Source: Nicotiana tabacum
Taxonomy: Eukaryota; Streptophyta; Magnoliopsida; Solanales; Solanaceae
Direction of reading: 5' to 3'
Length of the DNA: 64,000 nt
NCBI RefSeq assembly: GCF_000715075.1
Contig: NC_134089.1
Location: 65,516,697-65,580,696, forward strand
Below the pieces are notes generated by a model. The model was not told the DNA's origin. It did not search any database and was given only the letters and a program-made list of their open reading frames with translations. Positions 1 to 9,849 of this stretch are shown piece by piece; position 1 is the stretch's first letter; every line of letters starts with the position of its first letter. A program made the position numbers and the translations under genes.

Positions 1-281
1 GGTATTTATTTTTGATAGTGACTTTGTTAAGCTGCTGGTAGTCAATACACATTCGCAACGACCCATCTTTCTTCCTTACAAACAAAACCGGTGCGCCCAT
101 GGTAACACACTCGACCGAATGAAACCCTTGTCAAGCAAATCCTTCAATTGTTCCTTTAGCTCTTTCAATTCAGCCGGTGCCATTCTGTAAGGTGGAATTG
201 ATATAGGATGCGTGCCTGGCATCATATTGATCCCAAAGTCTATCTCCCTGGCATCACAGGTACAAACTCAAGGCTAGGTGC
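1..281 (-). pseudogene. Reverse transcriptase N-terminal part (Ty3/gypsy)
   Basis: The minus strand encodes the start of a Ty3 reverse transcriptase: [20 protein letters not shown] followed by [11 protein letters not shown], the fingers-palm segment before the first catalytic aspartate. The preceding stretch, [17 protein letters not shown] in normal copies, is interrupted by stop codons and a frame change. The catalytic YxDD box would lie beyond the window edge. In the intact family this enzyme copies the element RNA into DNA; here the reading frame from protease is broken, so the copy is not functional as it stands. Confidence 0.8.
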
Positions 282-830
282 CTAGGCATCGATGTCCGTA
301 ACATTGACTAAATGATAGTTACACCCCTTCCTGATCATCTTTGCAGCCTTAAGGTAAGAAATAAATCGACCTTTAGGCACTACATTATCCCCCTTCCATT
401 CCACCACGGGCTCATTAGGAAACTCAAGCCTCATAGTTCTAGTTCGACAATCAAGCTTGGCAAAACATGAGTAAAGCCAATCCATTCCTATTATTACATC
501 AAAATAAACAATCCCTAATTCAATGAGATCGGCCATGGTATCCCTACCACGCACCTTGACAACATAACTCCTATAAGCTCAAGTAGCCAAAATTGACTCA
601 CCAACTGGAGTAGATACCGAGAATGGTTCATGAAGCTGTTCTGGTTCTATCCCGAATTCCATAGCAACAAAAGGGGTAACATAGGACAGGGTGGAACCGG
701 GGTCAATAAGTGCATACACATCATGTGATTGGACAGTTAGAATACGTGTAACAACATCTGGAGAAGCCTCTGCAGTTTGGCAACCACTCATAGCATAGAA
801 CTGGCTGGGCTCTCCTGAACTTTGCACACC
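282..830 (-). pseudogene. Retroviral-type aspartic protease, broken
   Basis: Two adjacent minus-strand frames (827-579 and 554-282) make one protease. The first carries ALIDPGSTLSYVTPF, where D-P-G-S is the plant Ty3 form of the D-S/T-G catalytic triad. The second has the downstream flap and hydrophobic parts, including IELGIVYFDVIIGMDWL, whose GMDWL ends the domain in chromoviruses. One stop codon separates the halves and another ends the frame before reverse transcriptase. The enzyme would cut the Gag-Pol polyprotein. The active-site residues look intact, so decay is by nonsense mutation, not active-site loss. Confidence 0.85.
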
Positions 831-929
831 ACCCCTAGCTGCACCTCGCCCTGCAGGTGCTGGGGTACCTCGAGTTGGAGAGGGGGATAAAGATGTAGCA
901 ACTGCTGGACTGGATGAAGGTGCTGAGCC

Positions 930-1140
930 CCTACCCGCTCCCTGGTGGGATGCATGACAATGCCTCTAAATGTGGCCCCTCATCCTGCATCCATAGCACA
1001 CGAGTAACTCCAAGTAGAAAACCCCTGAGTGCATCTTCCCGCACTTGGGGAACGGGGACCTCTGCTACTGCTGGGATCTCTCTCCTAACCAACCCCACTG
1101 ATAGAATTGTTTGTTGCCCTGACTGGGCCTGAAACAACTC
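930..1140 (-). pseudogene. Gag C-terminal zinc knuckle region, broken
   Basis: On the minus strand a frame reads PKCGKMHSG and then CYGCRMRGHI, stop, RHCHA. This is the two-part zinc-knuckle region of plant Ty3 gag. The second knuckle keeps C-x2-C-x4-H-x4-C spacing (CYGC, GH, C), but a stop codon lies between the histidine and the last cysteine, at a place where a TAG could have come from CAG. The knuckle normally binds element RNA during packaging. It follows the gag core ORF and precedes protease in the expected order. Confidence 0.65.
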
Positions 1141-1199
1141 CACTGTTGCTGCTAGTTGAGCCCTGATGGTGGTGCACTAGCTGAAGACTGTGCAACAGA

Positions 1200-1925
1200 C
1201 TAGGACAACCCCGATGTTCCACCCCGAAAAGTTGATCTTCTCCCACCTAGCGACTCACCCATGCTGCCTGCAAACCGGATACTTCTTTTACCCTCTCTCT
1301 CCATCCTGTTCTTCAGTTTGCGATTTTCTTTGGCGTGTGAAAACGCCACCATCTTCCCATAATTTATGCCAGAGTTCAACGCAGCTGTAGAAGCCTCGTT
1401 AATAGTTAAAGGATTAAGACCTTGAGCAAACCGATGCACCCTAGCCTCTATTGTGGGAAACATGTGAATAACATACTTGGACAAGCGAACAAACTCCATA
1501 TGGTACTCCCACACACTTCTGCTACCCTGTTTTAGATTTTTGAACTCTGCTGCACGGGATGCCCTTGTCTTAGCAGGTAGAAAATGATCTATAAAGGCAT
1601 CAACAATCTCACTCCACCTCGCCGGAGGGCTCCCCTCCTCGCGGGAATCTTCCCATAACTCAAACCACGCAAAGGCCACCCCTTTCAAATGGTAGGCAGC
1701 CAAATCTACTCCCTCTGTTTCAGTTGCACGCATAACCCTGAGGTTCTTATACATCTCATCAATAAAATCCTGAGGGTCTTCTTCTGGATTGGCACCCATA
1801 AACACAGGAGGCTCTAACACCATAAATCTATTTACCCTAGAACTGGTGGAATTCCCTTGTTGGCCAAATGAACTGGGTGCAACATTTAACCTCTGGGCCT
1901 GGGATGCCACTAGCTGTGTCAGCAT
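1200..1925 (-). CDS. Retrotransposon gag core (capsid-like) ORF
   Basis: This 241-residue minus-strand ORF is the Retrotrans_gag-type core of a Ty3 element. It reads MVLEPPVFMGANPEEDPQDF near residue 35, then AAYHLKGVAFAWFELWEDSR, then SEIVDAFIDHFLPAKTRASR and EFKNLKQGSRSVWEYHMEF. These are the conserved gag segments in order: the target FxG box, the L.G.A..WFE box, the W..F...F helix and the Q...SV.EY..EF box. It would form the virus-like particle shell. The frame is open through the core but is separated from the upstream leader (2185-1919) and the downstream zinc knuckle by frame changes, so only part of Gag could be made. Confidence 0.85.
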   Translation of the reverse strand: MLTQLVASQAQRLNVAPSSFGQQGNSTSSRVNRFMVLEPPVFMGANPEEDPQDFIDEMYKNLRVMRATETEGVDLAAYHLKGVAFAWFELWEDSREEGSPPARWSEIVDAFIDHFLPAKTRASRAAEFKNLKQGSRSVWEYHMEFVRLSKYVIHMFPTIEARVHRFAQGLNPLTINEASTAALNSGINYGKMVAFSHAKENRKLKNRMEREGKRSIRFAGSMGESLGGRRSTFRGGTSGLS

Positions 1926-2185
1926 CTGAATAGCTCCCCAAAGATCCCATCAGAGATACCAGAACCGAAAGCTGGGGATGGAGGCAGGACAGGAGTATCA
2001 ATGGGAGGGATAGTAGTATCCTCCATATGTGTAGGAACTAAGGTAGTTTGCTCTGGAATAGGAGGACCAGGCAGGGTGATAGCAGGACGACTACCATCAC
2101 CCGCAACATCAAGCAATGATTCATCAGCCACTCCTAAGGTGTCATTGGCTCCTTGGCCAATTTTCGCTTTCTTCTTAGGTGCCAT
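1919..2185 (-). pseudogene. Gag N-terminal leader
   Basis: An 88-residue minus-strand ORF starts MAPKKKAKIGQGANDT and is rich in lysine at the start, then in proline, glycine and acidic residues with no clear fold. It overlaps the gag core frame by a few bases. A basic MAPKKK-type start followed by a low-complexity leader is usual for gag of this Tekay-like group, so I read it as the natural Gag start, now split from the core by a frameshift. The start codon lies about 190 bases downstream of the primer-binding site. Confidence 0.7.
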
Positions 2186-2375
2186 ATACTGAAAGATAGA
2201 GCAATACAGTAGTTAGAGGGAGAAATAGTATCACAATTTCCGCACGATTCAGGATACCAAAGAAGGGTGTTATTCCTAATGACCAAGTAGCCTCCAACTT
2301 ATAGATGTGGTCGACTTCACACCGATAAGAAGGACTCTACTAGACATGGCTCCGAGACATCCTAGGACACTTTAA

Positions 2376-2395
2376 AACCTTAGGCTCTGATACTA
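2376..2395 (-). other. Primer-binding site, initiator tRNA-Met type
   Basis: On the minus strand TAGTATCAGAGCCTAAGGTT lies five bases inside the LTR end. Plant Ty3 and Copia elements commonly use TGGTATCAGAGC, complementary to the 3' end of initiator tRNA-Met. This copy differs from it by one base in the first twelve. It fixes the orientation of the element and the inner boundary of the LTR. Confidence 0.85.
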
Positions 2396-3136
2396 AGTTT
2401 GTCACACCCCAACCTCGGGAAGCGCGACCGGCGCTCAATCGATTGAACCCAACTGAGCAAGCCTTATCAAACACTTCCTACCAAACTCAATGCGATTAAG
2501 GGATCCGATGCCGTTTAATTAGACAATAAAAGGGGTTGTACATTCAACATGGATAGCTAATTTAATAACACAACCTTAAGCATAGTTAGGCTTCCAAGAT
2601 TCCATACAGTTATAATGTAGAAAAAAGCAAGAGTCCAAGGTTACAACATGGTTCATTGACCTTTCCAATACCCATACATAACCCACACAAACGTCTACGG
2701 AGCCTCTAAGGATACCAAAGACAGTGATAACAATGCCGGCTATACCTCAAAATGGGTATCTATAACAAAAGGTGTACAATATAACCCCTTAAAGGAGGAA
2801 TGTGCTCACCAACGTTTTGAGAAGAGGATGCTCTGCTACACACGATCGACACTATCCGCTATGGAGCCACCTACATTCATTTAAAAATCTAGCGCCCGCG
2901 GTAAAAGGGATGTTAGTACCATGGAATAGTACTAGTATGTATAACTAAACACCATCCTGTTAGAAAGAACAACCATACAAGAGTAAAGAGGAAATTGTAA
3001 AGACAACAAAGTTTCAAATAAGCACCATGTCGACAATATAAGGAGGTTCACATGATTTTCACATAGTTCTTGAAATTTTTGATTGGAGCATCCCACACTG
3101 TTGCATCATTATCCATATTACCAGCGCTTTCATGAG

Positions 3137-3306
3137 CGGAGTCTGACCGATCAGCTAAGCCGTCTCCCCGAGACATTACCACTATTTTGTTTGCACTTTC
3201 CAGTTTCAATCATCAATACATTACCACCATGTGTATATATATATGTCATGGCATCCGATCACGGCCCGATCGGCTAAGCCGTCTCCCCGAGACATTACCA
3301 TTTTTT
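3137..3306. repeat. Duplicated segment in LTR
   Basis: Two copies of a segment with the core CTAAGCCGTCTCCCCGAGAC followed by ATTACCA occur about 115 bases apart, each preceded by a GACCGATC or CCCGATCGG-like stretch. It is a two-unit direct repeat within the LTR. Confidence 0.8.
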
Positions 3307-4294
3307 GTAATTCATCACACACCAATCTTTGGTTACACATGTATTAGTTTACCGGCACTTGGGGCCACAATTTCCACATTCCACAACTCACGTTTCACAT
3401 TGTTCCCATTTTCCACATTTACCTTTCCACTTAAAGTCATAGTCATATATAAAAGAAATTTAAGTCATAAGCATAGAGGGGACTTCGTCAAGTTCAGCAT
3501 ACTAGTCACAAAGTAACCTTGGCATGGCAGTTAGGCATTTAGCACATAAATAATGTTCTCCACACATCTTACATTTACAATAATAACACATTAAACACAT
3601 AAAAAAGTACTTACCACATACATTTTCACAACATCAATTCACTTAACATAACAAGCACTGCATCTATTACGTATTGAATTACAACACTTACACGGGCACC
3701 ATGGAAGCTCAATTTCTAAGAGGGGGAGGGGGGAGGGTTAGCCATACATACCTCAATAAAGCTTTCCCCTAATTCTTATAAAATTCCGGGACTCTTAGCA
3801 CTTCAATCTATTGTATAAGAATTACAATTGAACCAAGAATTAGAGACGGGATTAAGATTCTAGTTCGTTTGAGCATATTATCAAACATAAAAGGCGCATT
3901 ATGATCTTAGGCCCCTTTTGAAAGAAATTTCTTCAATATTATACCCCAATTGTTGTTTCTTTGGTTCTCATCCTCCCCATACCCTATTATCTCTTGTGCA
4001 TGCAAGATTACTGGCCCTTATACCCATGTACCCACTTGCTAATTACCTATTTTAACAGAAATTTGAAATTATTGATGAGGGTACAGTTCTTACCTCTCAT
4101 GAAGACCTAGTAGCTTCAATTGACAATTTTCAAGGATTTGGGGCAAGGATTGAGAGAGGACTTGATGAAGATTACCCCCACTCACTCTAGAACTCCCCCT
4201 CTCACTCTATATGTCGTGAGATAATAGGAAAATGGTCTAATGGGGTATTTTTAATGGGGGGATCGGTTTTTTTTAAAATTAGAAAATAGGAGCC

Positions 4295-4620
4295 CGACTC
4301 ATGCGATCGCAAAGTGACATGCGGCTAGCATAATGGACCGCAAAAATGCTCCCCAAAACCTGAACACACTGTCTAGGTATGCGGCAGAAATGCGGTTTGC
4401 ATACCCGTTCTGCAGTCGCATAATGCACCGGAGAACTTCCCCTTACAAAATCTCAGGGAAATTATGCAACGACTTTGCGGCCCGCATATCGATTATGCGA
4501 TCGCATAATTGGCCGCATAGTTGACCTCAAATTGGCCAACACACTGCTTCACTCTACAGCGACGATGCGTTCCGCAGAGCTGTTATGCGACCGCATTTTC
4601 GACCACAGAATTACACTTTT
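4295..4620 (-). repeat. Degenerate GCGG/CCGC palindrome array in LTR U3
   Basis: Repeated short motifs of the type ATGCGGNNNGCA, GCGATCGCA and TGCGACCGCA recur every 20-40 bases in otherwise AT-rich LTR. The LTR reads on the minus strand, so the array lies upstream of a weak TATA-like ATATAGA at about 4213-4207. Similar arrays occur in four other LTR families of this window. Confidence 0.75.
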
Positions 4621-4757
4621 CTAGAAAACCTTATTCCTTGACTTTTTAGTGCATAGATCAGTTCAAAAGGGTCTGATCCGACGCATCTCTAACACATATC
4701 CCTAACTTGCCACTACAAGCTTTCGGGTTTAGAGTAAAATCTTTCACGGGCCTTACA

Positions 4758-4943
4758 ACACCCCGATGTCGGGCTTGTGTATTTATTCCGCACTATTCAT
4801 TTAAACTTACATCACGGGATTATTGATTAATAAATGGTATAAAAATAACTTTTATTGAATAATGGTAGATTCGGGAGTTGTGTCGGCTGGTCTAGTTTCA
4901 CGATAGGCGCCATAACGATCGGGTCAATTTTTGGGTCGTGACA
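4758..4943 (+). repeat. U5 end of a plus-strand LTR
   Basis: This fragment matches, in reverse orientation, the terminal 190 bases of the LARD LTRs at 36861 and 43792: ACCCCGATGTCGGGC, then GTGTCGGCTGGTCTAGTTTC, CGATAGGCGCCAT and the end TGGGTCGTGACA. It is therefore the 3' end of an older plus-oriented LTR, into which the element at 1-4757 inserted. Confidence 0.75.
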
Positions 4944-5302
4944 TGGTGGTTTCTAGACTTGGAGCATTACCTTCTCAGAGAGTTTTGAGGTAGCTGCTTT
5001 GGCGTTGGCAGACCTTGGCTCTCCTTCTTTTCAGTTTATTTAGCACTGTTCTATCTTTATAGATAGTTTAATTAGAAGTTTTGATTGTGTTGATATCTAG
5101 TAGCTCATGTACTCGGTGACACCCAGATTTTGGGGATTTTATATTTGAGTCGCATCCATTCTTGTCGGTTATTTATGAGATTCTTCCATGTTAAACTTAT
5201 TTCATCATGTTTTCAATTTAAAATGTGTAGTTAATTATGATTGCCGGCTTGCCTAGTACTATGATAGATGCCATCACGACATGTGAGATTTGGGTCATGA
5301 CA
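4944..5302 (+). repeat. Second plus-strand LTR end fragment
   Basis: The segment carries GCCGGCTTGCCTAGTA, GATGCCATCACGACA and the end TTTGGGTCATGACA, the same end signature as the LTR at 6961-7020. It is a separate 3' LTR end joined head to tail with the preceding fragment. There is no coding capacity. Confidence 0.6.
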
Positions 5303-5770
5303 TCTTGGTAATATTCTTGAGTTGTTTTTGGCTAGATTCGAGCCGTTCAGAGGCCTATTTGCGAAGGAAGGCATTCTTGAATATCGATTTTGCTCGTTTG
5401 AGGTAAGTATCTTACCTAAACTTGGTTTGAGGGACTAGTTTCTTGAATTATTGATGATTCCTATGTGCAAGAGTGACGCAGATGCAGGGGATGAGAATGT
5501 GTGTGTGCACCGAGTTTAATACATATTCGGCATAGTTCGTATATTGTGTTATTCATTGTTTTGGATACTATGCTTCTTGCTATCATGCTTCATATGTTTG
5601 TACCCCTTCACGAACTTCTTGAATCATGCTAGAGATCATGTGTAGCTTAATTTTCTTATCAAACATGATAATTGTTATTTTGTAGCGTATCCGCCTTATG
5701 TGAGTTATGGTAGCACATTTCCCACATGCATATACCTTAGCATGCTACTTTTTACTAGTCCATGAGTATA

Positions 5771-5773
<3 letters not shown>

Positions 5774-5829
<56 letters not shown>

Positions 5830-5832
5830 CAC

Positions 5833-5864
<32 letters not shown>

Positions 5865-5946
5865 ATATGTATGTATATATATGTATGTATGTATGTGTAT
5901 GTATGTATGTATGTATGTATATATATGTATGTATGTATGTATGTAT
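5774..5946. repeat. Compound microsatellite (AT)n-(ATGT)n
   Basis: An (AT)n run of about 54 bases, a short TACAC interruption, a second (AT)n run and then (ATGT)n with (AT) blocks to 5946. The long tyrosine/isoleucine-repeat frame over it is a by-product of the repeat. Confidence 0.97.
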
Positions 5947-6170
5947 TCTTGTATATTCTTTCTATGTGATGGACTGAATTGATAGCATGGGAGCGGTTCG
6001 TATGGTTGAGTTATGATAGCAGGTGAGTGGTCTGTCTAATTGACATTCTATGGCATGCGAGTTATCAGTGCAGCGTGTGGATAAGGATTCACCCCCTTAG
6101 GGTCTTCCTCTCATATTTATCTCTTGATGACGTACACGCGGTAAGAGAAAAACTAGTCACTATTTGGTAC

Positions 6171-6476
6171 TTGTGTATCTTCTCTATATACAAACACCTT
6201 GGGTGTATACATGATTTTATCGCATATCTTCTCTATATTCTAGTTTTGGAATGTATATATGCCTATTTATGCATATCTTTTTATATGCTGCTTTGACTGA
6301 AGAATGAAAGCACAGTACATATCTTCTCTATATGTTGATCTGCACATTGACTTGATTATTTATGCATATCTTCTCTATATGCAAATGTTAATGATTCATT
6401 GGTGATATATGTATATCTTCTCTATATGATGAGTTGTCAAATTATTATAAGACTTGCGCACATCTTCTCTATGTGC
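6171..6476. repeat. Seven short hairpins with constant CTTCTCT loop
   Basis: The unit is stem, CTTCTCT, complementary stem. Copies are: 6171-6193 TTGTGTAT/ATATACAA; 6222-6240 GCATAT/ATATTC (partial); 6271-6288 GCATAT/ATATGC with loop CTTTTT; 6317-6335 ACATAT/ATATGT; 6363-6383 TGCATAT/ATATGCA; 6412-6428 TATAT/ATATG; 6458-6476 GCACAT/ATGTGC. The loop is nearly invariant while both arms vary together, so pairing appears to be conserved. Spacing is irregular (about 30-50 bases). They sit in the transcribed half of the LTR. Confidence 0.85.
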
Positions 6477-7204
6477 TCTGATTGGTTGTACCTGTATCTC
6501 ATGCTTCAATTTCAGTACCGTTGTTGTGTACTTACCTATTTATAAACTGAACAGGTGGTTAAGTGAGTATCATTGGTAATTCTTGCCACTACCTCGCCGA
6601 GGTTAGTCATGATACTTACTGAGTACATGGGTCAGCTGTACTTATATTATATTATGTACTTAATTTTGTAGATTCAGGACTAGACCCAACAAACAATTAT
6701 GATCTCGGTTGTTGATGTGCTATTGAGACCGAGGTAGAGCTGCTTCACAATAGCAGTCCTTAGAGTCTCTTCCTATATATTGTTATTGTTGTTTTAGAAA
6801 ATATTTTTTTTATTTTCGACTTGTATTCGTACTGTAGAGCTCATGACTCAATGTTACTAGTTCTAGAGAGTTATGTAATGATTTAACAATTTCTATGGTT
6901 ATTTATCTTTTAGACTTATTTATTTTGTAATTTATTATCTTATTCCATTATTGTTCTATGATAGGCTTGCCTAGCAAGTGGCTTGGATGCCATCACGATC
7001 ATTTGTGATTTTGGGTCGTGAAAAATTGATATATGATATGTCATATAAGTGCGGCACTTTTGATAATTGCATAGATTTTAGCTCATCTTTTAAAGCATTG
7101 CGAGTCGTTTCTTATATAGTTTTGGTGTTTTGTAGGAAACCAGACTTGAAGACTCAAGAACAAGAAAAATATGAAAAAAATCATGAAAAAAGCAGAAATG
7201 CGAT

Positions 7205-7560
7205 AGCTATGCGGCCGCAGAATTGATGTGCGGACCGCAAACCCATTGCAGAGGCAACCAGACCATCCCAGTGTTAAAGAGCTAAAAATGTGATCAATAT
7301 GCGGCTGCATAACTCGTGTGCAGACTGCAGAATTGTCGCACAATGGAAGCAGATTTCCAGTGGGGATGAATATGCGATCTACTCTGCGACCGCATAGTCA
7401 TTATGCAGACCACAAACCTTTTATGCGATGTAAAACTGGAAAGCTTGGAAGTCAAATGTGCGGTAATGTTACGGATGTGCAAACCGTGGATCAATTTTGC
7501 AGTCTAGTTTGCGGTCGCGAAGCTGTTTTGAAGGAGTATTATTGTCATTTTTTGTCCGCA
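7205..7560 (+). repeat. GCGG/CCGC palindrome array in U3
   Basis: Motifs such as TATGCGGCCGCAGAA, GTGCGGACCGCA, TATGCGGCTGCATAA, GTGCAGACTGCA, CTGCGACCGCATA and TGCGGTCGCGAA recur at roughly 25-40 base spacing. The 3' LTR carries a more decayed version at 27358-27665, where many CG steps have become TG or CA, as expected if methylated cytosines were lost. Confidence 0.8.
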
Positions 7561-7573
7561 AATTTTAGACCAT

Positions 7574-7582
7574 TATAAGTAG
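7574..7582 (+). promoter_or_regulatory. LTR TATA box
   Basis: TATAAGTAG here corresponds to TATAAATAG at 27720-27728 in the 3' LTR. It follows the GCGG array within about 15-20 bases and precedes the conserved GAATGACTAGGGTTT leader. The position fits the U3/R promoter of the element. Confidence 0.6.
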
Positions 7583-8429
7583 AATGACTAGGGTTTTTGT
7601 AGGGTATCTTGTTTGAAAAAGAGGCTACATTTAGAGCATTGAATACACCATTATTTTGGAGCTTTTTGAGAGAGATTCCAAGACTTTGTCCTCTTTGTAA
7701 GCTTTTATGACTTTATTTATTGCTTTTTCTTGTATTTTAATATGAGTAGCTAACTTTAAATACTAAGTTTGTGGACCCTAAGTGGGTGTAATGTTAATAG
7801 GTCTTTACCATTAAATATATATGTAATGGTTGGTTTATTTCTATTCATTTCTCATGCTTTATTTATGGTTGATGGTTGCAAACATCGAGTAGTGCCATTT
7901 TACTCAATATTTACTTAGAGTTTGGTAGAATTGAATAGTAAGAACTCAAGGCTTTAAACCTTGTTTAATAGAATCACTTAAGAATAAGTGGGTTCTGCTT
8001 GGCATAAATTGGTTGTTCTTAATTGTGACTCTTTTATATTTGAGAAAATCATAAAGAGAAATACTACCCAATTATTGAAAAATATTGGATAGTCATTTAG
8101 GAACCATTTGCATATTAAAAAACCTTCCATTAGTAATATATCATATTAATACCGATAGCATTACGTCCAATTATGGGGACACAACCTTGGTTTCTTAATC
8201 ATATTAATCAATTCTCTTAACAAAATAGCTTTTCTAAAAAATTCAGAATAACAAAACGTTTTTCAAATTAACGGAGAAGAATTATAGCTTAAGTAAAGTT
8301 ACACACTATTTAAGTAAACTTTTCACACCTATTTCCTGTGGGATTCGACTCCATCCTAGTTGGGTTATTATATTTGACATCGACCGCCTTACATAATTTA
8401 TCTATGTGTCATTTGAGTGTATCAAATTT

Positions 8430-8449
8430 TGGCGCCATTGTCGGGGAAT
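8430..8449 (+). other. Primer-binding site, TGGCGCC type
   Basis: TGGCGCCATTGTCGGGGAAT lies six bases after the LTR end. Athila-like elements use TGGCGCCGTTGCCGGGGA-type sites, complementary to a tRNA 3' end often given as tRNA-Asp. This copy differs at two CG-to-CA/TG positions. Confidence 0.85.
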
Positions 8450-8535
8450 ACGATTTTAAAATTACTAATTAGTGTGTGCTTTACTTTACATCTTATTCTA
8501 TTCCATCATACTTTGCTTGGTGTCACTAGGTAAGC

Positions 8536-9805
8536 ATGAGTGAGCTGGAAGAAGAGAATGTGTTTATGGATCTAAATGAGTACATTGAGGATACAAACGT
8601 CATTGTACCTCCTAGAGTTGACGCTGCTTCCTTCAAAGTGGAACATAGTCTAATCCTAATGCTAAAGGCGGAGGGGTTCTTCCAAAATTCTACCGAAGAT
8701 GATCCGACATAATATCTTAGAAACCTTTTGGGTGTGTGTGCAATACATAAGCAAAATCATGTCTTGGGTGATGCCCTAAGGTTAAGGGTGTTCAAATACT
8801 CTTTTGTTGGAGAAGCAAGACAATGGATCCAAAATCTACCTCCTAACTCCATTCACACTTGAGCGGGATTTGTGCAAGATTTCCTAGCAAATTGGTTCCC
8901 ACAAAACAAGAAGTCCGAGCTTCAGAATAAACTTTTCTTCTTCAAGAAATTACCGTGGAACACCTATATGATGCATGGGCTAGATTCAAGCTATACTTGG
9001 TGAGATCACCGTATCATGGGTTTTGGTACACTATTTTCTTGGAGAAGTTTTACATGAGCTTGGATCCTATGAATCAATCGATAGCCAAAAATGCGGCGGA
9101 TGGATCATTCATGGATAAATCATTTGCAAGGGTCACTCAAATCATAGACAAGATGGACGAACACAACCAAGCTTGTCATTCGAAAGATACCACGGGTGGA
9201 ATTTCATATGGTACTCCTTCTTTGACAAACATTATTAAGGAGAATCAAGAAAAAGATCAAGTAATTGCCGGGCTTGCTACCAATGTCAATGTGTTGACAA
9301 AAATGTTCATTGAAAGCCAAACAAAGAAAGTGAATGTTTTGGAAGATGTGCAACCAATGTCAAATAAAGAATACAAAGAAGCAAATTATGTTTACAATTT
9401 ATAAGGAGGATATCAAAGACAAAAAACCATGGTTCGGGACAATACCACCAATGGAGACCAACCATGCAAGGGCAAGGTAACCAACAATGGAGAAATGACC
9501 AAGGTGGTTCTAATCAAGGAAATTGGAATAACAACAACAACAATTTTGTAAATCGGAGTTCAAACCTCTATGTTCCACCAAAGGGGCAATATTCTAACTC
9601 CCCACATTGGAAGAATAGTTCTTTAAGTGATTCCAAGTTGGAAAACATGTTTGAGAGAGTTTCAAATCAAGAGAGGTCCGGCACTTCAATGAAAAATATG
9701 ACCGAGCTTGTGGGTTCTCACATTGCATCTATTCAAAAGTTGGAGAGGCAAATGAGGGATTTCTCAAGAGAACAAAACCCAAAAAAAAGGCACGCTCCCA
9801 AGTGA
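8536..9805 (+). pseudogene. Gag of plus-strand Athila/Tat-like element, broken
   Basis: The frame starts at ATG 8536 (MSELEEENVFMDLNEYIEDT) and reaches gag-core sequence LRLRVFKYSFVGEARQWIQN with in-frame stops. It then moves frame at about 8950 to YDAWARFKLYLVRSPYHGF and DKMDEHNQACHS. A later frame (9464-9805) is the usual N/Q/G/W-rich stretch, GNQQWRNDQGGSNQGNWNNN, followed by a coiled-coil-like segment ending IQKLERQMRDFSREQNPKKR. In this lineage the R.F..S..G.A..W box belongs to the capsid-like domain and the N-rich region precedes protease. At least two frameshifts and several stops make it non-functional. Confidence 0.82.
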
Positions 9806-9849
9806 TACAATTGCAAACCCTAAAGGTAGTGGTAGTGGCCCAACATCTC

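Larger units (their letters stand above)
1..4757 (-). mobile_element. Tekay/Del-like Ty3 retrotransposon, 5' part
   Basis: This minus-strand Ty3/gypsy element is cut by the window start. Read on the minus strand it runs LTR (4757-2400), primer-binding site, gag, zinc knuckle, aspartic protease and the first part of reverse transcriptase. The LTR starts TGTAAGGCCC and ends GGGGTGTGACA. To the right, the sequence from 4758 matches the end of a different plus-strand LTR without a break, so the element inserted into an older LTR; ACACC (4758-4762) is the probable target duplication, but its left copy lies outside the window. The lineage call rests on the tRNA-iMet-type PBS, the gag and protease wording and the large LTR. 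Confidence 0.85.
2400..4757 (-). repeat. LTR (5') of minus-strand Tekay-like element
   Basis: This LTR of about 2.36 kb starts on the minus strand with TGTAAGGCCC (4757) and ends GGGGTGTGACA (2400), with TG...CA ends and the PBS directly inside. It contains a duplicated segment (about 3137-3306), a GCGG/CCGC-rich array (about 4295-4620) and no long ORF. The right boundary is set where the sequence switches to the end of an older plus-strand LTR, which matches the U5 of the LARD LTRs in reverse orientation. Confidence 0.8.
5303..7020 (+). repeat. LTR 3' portion of the plus-strand Tekay-like host element
   Basis: This 1.7 kb plus-oriented LTR part has mid-LTR text (CGAGCCGTTCAGAGGCC, GAGGTAAGTATCTTACC), the R-region signature CCTCGCCGAGGTTAG with ACTTACTGAGTACATGGGTC, and the terminal signature GGCTTGCCTAGCAAG then TTTGGGTCGTGA. 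Its interior partner is found at 28585, where the primer-binding site resumes exactly. It holds a TA/TGTA microsatellite and a cluster of covarying hairpins. The left part of the LTR is missing. Confidence 0.7.
7024..8424 (+). repeat. 5' LTR of plus-strand Athila/Tat-like element
   Basis: It matches 27174-28584 almost throughout, for example GTGCGGCACTTTTGATA, TTTTAGCTCATCTTTTAAAG, CTTTGTCCTCTTTGTAAGC and TTATATTTGACATCGACCG. It ends GAGTGTATCA, six bases before the PBS. U3 holds a GCGG/CCGC array (7205-7560) just before the TATA box at 7574. The two LTRs differ by many substitutions and small indels, so the insertion is old. Confidence 0.88.

Noticed and set aside
2376..2395. Match to a tRNA 3' end considered as a tRNA gene
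   Set aside because: Only the primer-binding segment is present; there is no cloverleaf around it. The same holds for the PBS at 8430, 24657 and 43769.
5707..5982. 91-residue frame rich in Tyr-Ile repeats
   Set aside because: It is only the translation of the (AT)n/(ATGT)n microsatellite.
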